64,000 bases of DNA from assembly GCF_014904755.1 (NCBI RefSeq), contig NZ_JACZFQ010000045.1, positions 1-64,000 on the forward strand, in the 5' to 3' direction. The DNA is from Neoluteolibacter marinus (GTDB lineage: Bacteria; Verrucomicrobiota; Verrucomicrobiia; Verrucomicrobiales; Akkermansiaceae). The notes beneath the pieces are model-generated. The model saw only the letters and a program-made list of their open reading frames with translations. It was not told the DNA's origin and made no database searches. Each line of letters begins with the position of its first letter. The first letter of the stretch is position 1. The position numbers and the translations under genes were made by a program. Shown piece by piece: positions 59,729 to 64,000 of the stretch.

Positions 59729-60532
59729 ATGAAAGCCATTTTTTACGTCCTCGCCCTCCTTGCCATCGGCGGAGCCGCTTATTTCTCCTACGATAACCTC
59801 GGTAAGTTCCAGGGCCAGCGCGAGGAGAAGAATCAGGCCGTGTCCGACAACAAGGACATGACCAAGAAAGCCGAAGCGAAGGAGGAAGAACTCGCTCAGG
59901 AAAAGTCTGCCCTCGAGGCGGCCGAGAAGGACAAGGCGGATGCCACGGCCTCGATCGAGAACCTGGTGGCCAAGGAGAAGACCTTCCGCCGTGACCTCGG
60001 CGAGCTTGAGAACAAGCTCGAGGAGCAGAAGGCCCAGTTCGCCAAGCTTCAGGAATCCCTGGGGGAAATCAACAAGTTGGTTGATGGCGCCGGCGTGACG
60101 CTTGAAGAGCTTCCGGATGAAGTCAACCGCATGAAGCAGGAGAAGTCGGATAAGGACAAGAAGCTCGGTGAGCTCGTGACCCTGGTCGAAGGCGCCCAGA
60201 AGAGCGTCGAGAGCAACCAGGCCGAGATCGGCCGCCTTGCCGACCGCGAAGCCAAGCGCAACTCCCGGATCCGCCGCAACGCGATGGAGTCGGTGGTGTC
60301 CGCGGTCAACGACGACTGGGGCTTCGTGGTGATCGGCGCGGGCAGCAGCACCGGCTTCACCCCGCAGACCAAGCTTCTCGTCAAGCGCAACGGTCGCCTG
60401 ATCGCCGAGATCCAGCCGTCCTCGATCGAGCCTTCCCAAACGATCGCCGAGATTGACGACGAGACGCTCGCCCCGGGTGCCCGCATCCAGCCCGGCGACC
60501 GCGTGATCCTCGCCAACCCGGCGACCAACTGA
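59729..60532 (+). CDS. Membrane-anchored coiled-coil protein (2)
   Basis: A 267-residue tandem paralogue of the preceding gene, 40 bp apart. N-terminal helix (FYVLALLAIGGAAYF), coiled coil (EEELAQEKSALEAAEKDKAD onward), C-terminal domain DWGFVVIGAGSSTGFTPQTKLLVKRNGRL ... IQPGDRVILANPATN. Sequence divergence is high except in the C-terminal domain, so the products may form a heteromer. A strong terminator follows. Confidence 0.68.
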   Translation: MKAIFYVLALLAIGGAAYFSYDNLGKFQGQREEKNQAVSDNKDMTKKAEAKEEELAQEKSALEAAEKDKADATASIENLVAKEKTFRRDLGELENKLEEQKAQFAKLQESLGEINKLVDGAGVTLEELPDEVNRMKQEKSDKDKKLGELVTLVEGAQKSVESNQAEIGRLADREAKRNSRIRRNAMESVVSAVNDDWGFVVIGAGSSTGFTPQTKLLVKRNGRLIAEIQPSSIEPSQTIAEIDDETLAPGARIQPGDRVILANPATN

Positions 60533-60555
60533 TCCGACGATTCCGTTTTTCCAAA

Positions 60556-60589
60556 CCTCCGCGTGCTTGCAAGCCGCGGGGGTTTTTTT
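60556..60589 (+). terminator. Terminator after the coiled-coil pair
   Basis: CCTCCGCG (60557-60564) pairs with CGCGGGGG (60575-60582) with one G-T pair, extended by inner GCTT/AAGC, followed by seven T (60583-60589). A textbook Rho-independent shape. Confidence 0.85.
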
Positions 60590-60600
60590 ATGGTCCGGCC

Positions 60601-60792
60601 ATGCGCTTGATATTCACCGCCCTGTCGTTCACCGCGATCCTGTCCGTTTGCTCCTGCACCACGGGAGACGAGGAGAACGAACGCAAGCCGGTGCCGCCGC
60701 AGTCGTCGTCCAGCCAGATCCCTTGGAACAAGCCGGTCCCCGGCCAGGGTGGTGGTGCCTTCGGCGCGCTTCCCCAGCAGCCGCGCCGATGA
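60601..60792 (+). CDS. Mini-lipoprotein 1
   Basis: A 63-residue protein. Signal with Cys-rich lipobox region (FTAILSVCSC), short charged spacer, then a Pro/Gly-rich tail IPWNKPVPGQGGGAFG followed by ALPQQPRR. Its stop overlaps the start of the second gene (ATGA). The tail is nearly identical to that of the next gene, so the tail rather than the spacer is conserved. The function is unknown. Confidence 0.6.
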   Translation: MRLIFTALSFTAILSVCSCTTGDEENERKPVPPQSSSSQIPWNKPVPGQGGGAFGALPQQPRR

Positions 60793-60959
60793 AGGCCTGC
60801 ACGGCGATTTCGGTCGTCCTCGTTGGCCTGCTGTCGTCCTGTGCGCCCGAGAAGCCGCAGGGTCCGCAGTCGGACAAGACGGACATGCCATGGAATCCGC
60901 CTGTCCCGGGACAGGGAGCGGGAGCGTTTGGCGGGATGCCGCAGCAGCCGCGCCGGTGA
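60789..60959 (+). CDS. Mini-lipoprotein 2
   Basis: A 56-residue tandem copy. Signal and lipobox (VVLVGLLSSC), spacer, tail MPWNPPVPGQGAGAFG then GMPQQPRR. It is translationally coupled to the first copy. The common tail suggests a binding or assembly motif facing the periplasm. Confidence 0.6.
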   Translation: MKACTAISVVLVGLLSSCAPEKPQGPQSDKTDMPWNPPVPGQGAGAFGGMPQQPRR

Positions 60960-60969
60960 GCTTCCCCGG

Positions 60970-61410
60970 CTAGCGGTGGTAGGGTTCGCCGCGGCGCAAG
61001 GTGGCGACCCGGTAGAGTTGCTCCAACAGCACGACCAGCGCGAGTTCGTGCTGCATGGTCAGGGTCGAGAGCGACCAGACCGCGTCACAGGCGGCCCGGA
61101 GTTCCGGAGTGTGGCCGTCGGAAGCCCCGATCAGGAAGCACAGCGACTTGATCTCGCCGCGCATCTCCAGCGCCGCGAAGTGATCGGCCCAGTCGCGGGT
61201 GGTCAGCGCTTTCCCGCGCTCGTCCATGGCGATGCGGTGGGATCCGGCGGACCGCTCCAACAGCGCCGCGGAAACGCTCTCCGAATCCCCGGCCTTGAGC
61301 ATTTCGAGTTCGAAGCTGCCGTAGCGGCCGAGGCGTTTGAGATACTCCGCCACGCCGCTCTTGGCGTAGGCCAAAGCGGGCTTGCCGGCGACGAGGATGC
61401 GGACGCGCAT
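60970..61410 (-). CDS. rlmH: RlmH, 23S rRNA pseudouridine-1915 N3-methyltransferase
   Basis: A 146-residue SPOUT methyltransferase acting on mature 70S ribosomes. CFLIGASDGH (trefoil-knot SAM motif) and the C-terminal EQLYRVATLRRGEPYHR are diagnostic. Full length. It converges on the mini-lipoproteins (10-bp gap). Confidence 0.93.
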   Translation of the reverse strand: MRVRILVAGKPALAYAKSGVAEYLKRLGRYGSFELEMLKAGDSESVSAALLERSAGSHRIAMDERGKALTTRDWADHFAALEMRGEIKSLCFLIGASDGHTPELRAACDAVWSLSTLTMQHELALVVLLEQLYRVATLRRGEPYHR

Positions 61411-61489
61411 GGCGCAGCTTCGGCCCCGCCGGACGCCGCGGTCAACCCGCTTTCCCGCTTGTCGGCATGCCGGCTTTCACGATGATCCC

Positions 61490-61801
61490 ATGCGAATGAA
61501 ATACCTTCCGCTGTTGCCGTTCCTGTTCGTCGCCTGTGCCCACCAGGATCCCCATTCCGAAGCGGCGCACGGCCGCAAGATGATGGCGCTGTTGGAGAAG
61601 TTCGACCGCTACGACTACAATGCCGACGGCTACCTGACGCGCGCCGAGATCGAGCAGGGCGTCAATGAAACGGATGTCCAGGGCGTCAACTCGAAGGAGC
61701 TCGACGCGATGATGAAGCACTACGACGTCACCAGGGACGGCAAGGTGTCCCGCTGGGAAGCCGAGCGCGTCATCGACGAGCCGGTCCCGGATTTCCATTG
61801 A
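61490..61801 (+). CDS. EF-hand lipoprotein
   Basis: A 103-residue protein: lipobox LLPFLFVAC, then two EF-hand loops, DYNADGYLTRAE and DVTRDGKVSRWE, each with the D-x-[NT]-x-DG-x-x-x-x-x-E pattern and flanking helices. A predicted envelope Ca-binding protein. It starts at ATG 61490 (or ATG 61496). Confidence 0.8.
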   Translation: MRMKYLPLLPFLFVACAHQDPHSEAAHGRKMMALLEKFDRYDYNADGYLTRAEIEQGVNETDVQGVNSKELDAMMKHYDVTRDGKVSRWEAERVIDEPVPDFH

Positions 61802-61811
61802 GGGAAATGAA

Positions 61812-61839
61812 GAAGGGCGCGTGGATCCACGCGCCCTTC
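61812..61839. terminator. Palindromic hairpin between convergent genes
   Basis: A 28-nt perfect palindrome, GAAGGGCGCGTGGA / TCCACGCGCCCTTC. There is no T-run on either side, so it may be a transcription-end or mRNA-stabilising structure rather than a classical terminator. Confidence 0.5.
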
Positions 61840-61862
61840 CGGAATCGGCTTGGCGGCCGCGA

Positions 61863-63443
61863 TCAGCGGACCCGCTCCAGGAGCCAGGCGAGCAGGCCTT
61901 CGACCGGCAGCCGCTCCTGCTCCATCGAGTCGCGGTGGCGGACGGTGACGGTGCCCTTGTTGGCCGGATCGTTCTCGCCCAAGGTGTCGAAGTCGACCGT
62001 GATGCAGAAGGGTGTGCCGACCTCGTCCTGGCGGCGGTAACGGCGGCCGACCGCGCCGCCGTCGTCGTAGAAGACGTTCATCCACGGCTGCAGGGTCATC
62101 TGGATCTCACGGGCGATGCGGACCTGCTCCTCGTTCTTTTTGAGCAGCGGGAAGATGCCGACCTTGATCGGGGCCATGCGCGGGACGAAGCGCAGCACGG
62201 TGCGGGAGTCGTCCTTGCCCTTCTCGTCGGTCAGCGTTTCCTCGTCGAAGGCCTCGCAAATCATCGCCAGCACGGTGCGGTCGCAGCCGGCGGAGGGCTC
62301 GACAACGTGCGGCAGGAAGCGCTCCTTGCTTTCCTCGTCGAAGTACTCGAGCGGGCGGCCGGAGCCCTGCTGGTGGACGCCGAGGTCGTAGTCGGTGCGG
62401 TAGGCCACGCCCTCGAGTTCCTGGATGCCGAAGGGGAACTCGTATTCGATGTCGTAGGTCTTTTTCGAGTAGAAGGCGCGCTCGCCGTCCGGCACGTCGA
62501 GGATGTGCAGCTTCTCGCGCGGAACGCCGACTTCTTCGTAGAAGCAGAGGCGGGCCTCCAGCCACTCGTCGGTCAGGCGCATGCCGTCGTCGGGATGGCA
62601 GAAGTATTCGATCTCCATCTGCTCGAACTCGCGGCTGCGGAAGGTGTAGTTGCGCGGGTTGATCTCGTTGCGGAAGGACTTGCCGATTTGAGCGATGCCG
62701 AAGGGCAGCTTCACGCGGTTCGAGTCGAGGACGTTCTTGTACTGCACGAAGATCGACTGGGCGGTCTCCGGGCGCAGGAAGGCGACGGCATTCGGATCGT
62801 TCTCGTCCGCCGAGGCGCCGACCTTGGTTTGGAACATCAGGTTGAACTCGCGGGGCTCGGTGAGCAGCGAACCGTTCTCCGGGTTGAAGCGGGTGGTGCC
62901 GGTGAGTTCCTCGCGCTTCGACTCGGTGAGCTCGAGTTCCTTGGGCGAGACCTTCTTGTCGGGCATGAACTGGCCGTAGAACTGGCGGGCGGTCTTCTTG
63001 GCCGACTCGGCGTCCTTGCCGGCGGGGACCAGCACGGCGAACTCGTGGGCGGTGCTCCAGCCGGAGGCCTCGTGGCGGGCGCCGGAGTACCACACGGCGG
63101 TGCCGTCCTGCGGCTCGATCTGGTCGGCGCGCAGGCGGGCCTTGGAGAGCAGGCAGTCGCACATCGGGTCGCTGAAGCCGTCGAGGTGGCCGGACGACTT
63201 GAGGACCTGCTTCATGGTCAGGATCGAGCCGTCCATGCCGAGCACGTCGTCGCGCTCCTGGACGGTCTTGCGCCACCAGTATTCCTTGAGGTTGCGCTTC
63301 AGCTCGGCACCGAGCGGACCGTAATCCCAGCAGCCGTTGAGACCGCCGTAGAGTTCGCCGGCTTGGAAAATGAAGCCGCGGCGTTTGCACAGGGAAACGA
63401 TTTTCTCCATGCGGACGGGGTCGGTGTGATCCTTGTTAGCCAT
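61863..63443 (-). CDS. glyS: Glycyl-tRNA synthetase (dimeric, GRS1-type)
   Basis: A 526-residue class II synthetase of the single-chain alpha2 type, as in eukaryotes, archaea and some bacteria. KIVSLCKRRGFIFQAGELYGG at the N-terminus, FNLMFQTKVG, AQSIFVQYKNV, GIAQIGKSFRNEINPRNYTFRSREFEQMEIE and the C-terminal anticodon domain PIKVGIFPLLKK. Start at ATG 63443. Confidence 0.95.
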   Translation of the reverse strand: MANKDHTDPVRMEKIVSLCKRRGFIFQAGELYGGLNGCWDYGPLGAELKRNLKEYWWRKTVQERDDVLGMDGSILTMKQVLKSSGHLDGFSDPMCDCLLSKARLRADQIEPQDGTAVWYSGARHEASGWSTAHEFAVLVPAGKDAESAKKTARQFYGQFMPDKKVSPKELELTESKREELTGTTRFNPENGSLLTEPREFNLMFQTKVGASADENDPNAVAFLRPETAQSIFVQYKNVLDSNRVKLPFGIAQIGKSFRNEINPRNYTFRSREFEQMEIEYFCHPDDGMRLTDEWLEARLCFYEEVGVPREKLHILDVPDGERAFYSKKTYDIEYEFPFGIQELEGVAYRTDYDLGVHQQGSGRPLEYFDEESKERFLPHVVEPSAGCDRTVLAMICEAFDEETLTDEKGKDDSRTVLRFVPRMAPIKVGIFPLLKKNEEQVRIAREIQMTLQPWMNVFYDDGGAVGRRYRRQDEVGTPFCITVDFDTLGENDPANKGTVTVRHRDSMEQERLPVEGLLAWLLERVR

Positions 63444-63514
63444 AATTTCCGGGATTCGGTGGGCCGGGAGGAAACCAGCCCGGCGGACCGCGGGCAAGGC
63501 GAGATTGCCGGATG

Positions 63515-64000
63515 TCAGTTCCCCGGGTGGGGCGCCGGCTTGCAGATGTGGGTCCGGACTTTCCGGCGGTCGAAGTGCCCGCCGATGCGGTGGAGCCACT
63601 CGAAACCGAGGTTGAAAAGCAGCACGCCGCCCAGCGACCAGGCGAGGCCGCTGACGCCGAGCTGCAGCCACTCGTTGCGCATCGTCCAGGCGAACTGGCC
63701 GATGCACAGGATGGACACGAACATCAGCGTCGGGGCGCGGCCGATCTTGTCGACGATGAAGGCGCCGAGCGGGGCGCCGAGGATCACCACCGGCGCGGCG
63801 GCGAGCCAGTTCCCGAACACCCCGGGCTGGATAGTGTGGGTCAGGCCCTTGGTGGCGATCCCGACCAGCGAGGTGAAGGCCATGATCACCACCGAGGTCG
63901 GGATGGCGATCTTGAGGTCGGCCTGGCAGAGCAGGACCAGAACCGCGTAGAGGACCATGTCGATGCCGACGCCGGTGACCGCGGCGGCGGTCGCGCCGGC
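63515..64000 (-). CDS. TauE/SafE-family permease, C-terminal part (runs off window)
   Basis: At least 162 residues are visible. Upstream codons inside the window (TAAAVTGVGID) continue the frame past 64000, so this is the C-terminal portion only. VIMAFTSLVGIATKGLTHTIQ, GNWLAAAPVVILGAPLGAFIVDKI, then two more helices, fit the sulfite exporter TauE/SafE family, which moves sulfonates or other anions across the inner membrane. The substrate cannot be told. Confidence 0.78.
   Translation of the reverse strand, partial: AGATAAAVTGVGIDMVLYAVLVLLCQADLKIAIPTSVVIMAFTSLVGIATKGLTHTIQPGVFGNWLAAAPVVILGAPLGAFIVDKIGRAPTLMFVSILCIGQFAWTMRNEWLQLGVSGLAWSLGGVLLFNLGFEWLHRIGGHFDRRKVRTHICKPAPHPGN

Overview
The window looks like chromosomal DNA of a high-GC Gram-negative bacterium, most plausibly a member of the Verrucomicrobiota (Luteolibacter/Haloferula-like). 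The evidence is two PEP-CTERM anchored proteins, a giant delta-60/Ig-like surface protein, several pseudopilin-like small proteins, many lipoproteins, an archaeal-type prolyl-tRNA synthetase and a full menaquinone route. The placement is an inference. No rRNA, tRNA, CRISPR array, prophage or plasmid origin was recognised. Long open frames antisense to real genes are common and come from the strong GC3 bias.

Layout. 1-10.6 kb: 3' part of class I fumarase, a PEP-CTERM protein with a possible Cys-Gln thioester domain, a PilT-like ATPase, a DUF5069 protein, a DUF1460 amidase-like lipoprotein, an nfeD/SPFH pair, menD, a REP-containing gap with a broken gene, a lipoprotein, a Na+/Ca2+-type antiporter and a second lipoprotein. 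10.6-19.3 kb: one gene for a 2904-residue secreted delta-60/Calx-beta/Ig-like protein. 19.5-25.4 kb: menH, menB, an outer-membrane barrel protein, menA, menC, menE. With menD at 6.4 kb this covers every step from isochorismate to demethylmenaquinone except MenF and a dedicated DHNA-CoA thioesterase. 25.5-37 kb: PIN-PhoH, a RbsD/FucU-like lipoprotein, an RNase III-like protein, modAB without modC, a lone PDH E1-alpha, thioredoxin, a PhoX-type protein, DAHP synthase and ProS.

37-48 kb: a GSDH-type secreted protein, two paralogous pseudopilin-like genes, two overlapping transglutaminases, and a REP-associated tyrosine transposase (RAYT) sandwiched between inverted pairs of REP palindromes. Then comes pheS-pheT, split by a four-helix-bundle (S23-type) gene bordered by GATGG-rich repeats. 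48-64 kb: a bacterial nitric-oxide synthase oxygenase, purU followed by an AT-richer PEP-CTERM gene and a second diverged copy of the purU 3' end, rpmI-rplT, a GYF/DUF805-type membrane protein, two overlapping repeat proteins, an MsbA-like exporter, tandem coiled-coil proteins, tandem mini-lipoproteins, rlmH, an EF-hand lipoprotein, glyS and the start of a TauE/SafE permease.

Themes: menaquinone and central metabolism (fumarase, PDH E1, DAHP synthase), translation (proS, pheST, glyS, rplT, rpmI, rlmH), and an unusually rich envelope/surface inventory. The most notable structural signals are the RAYT/REP system with covarying palindromes and TAG stop codons supplied by the REP GTAG motif, the purU 3'-end duplication, the cassette-like insertion in pheST, and the nitric-oxide synthase.
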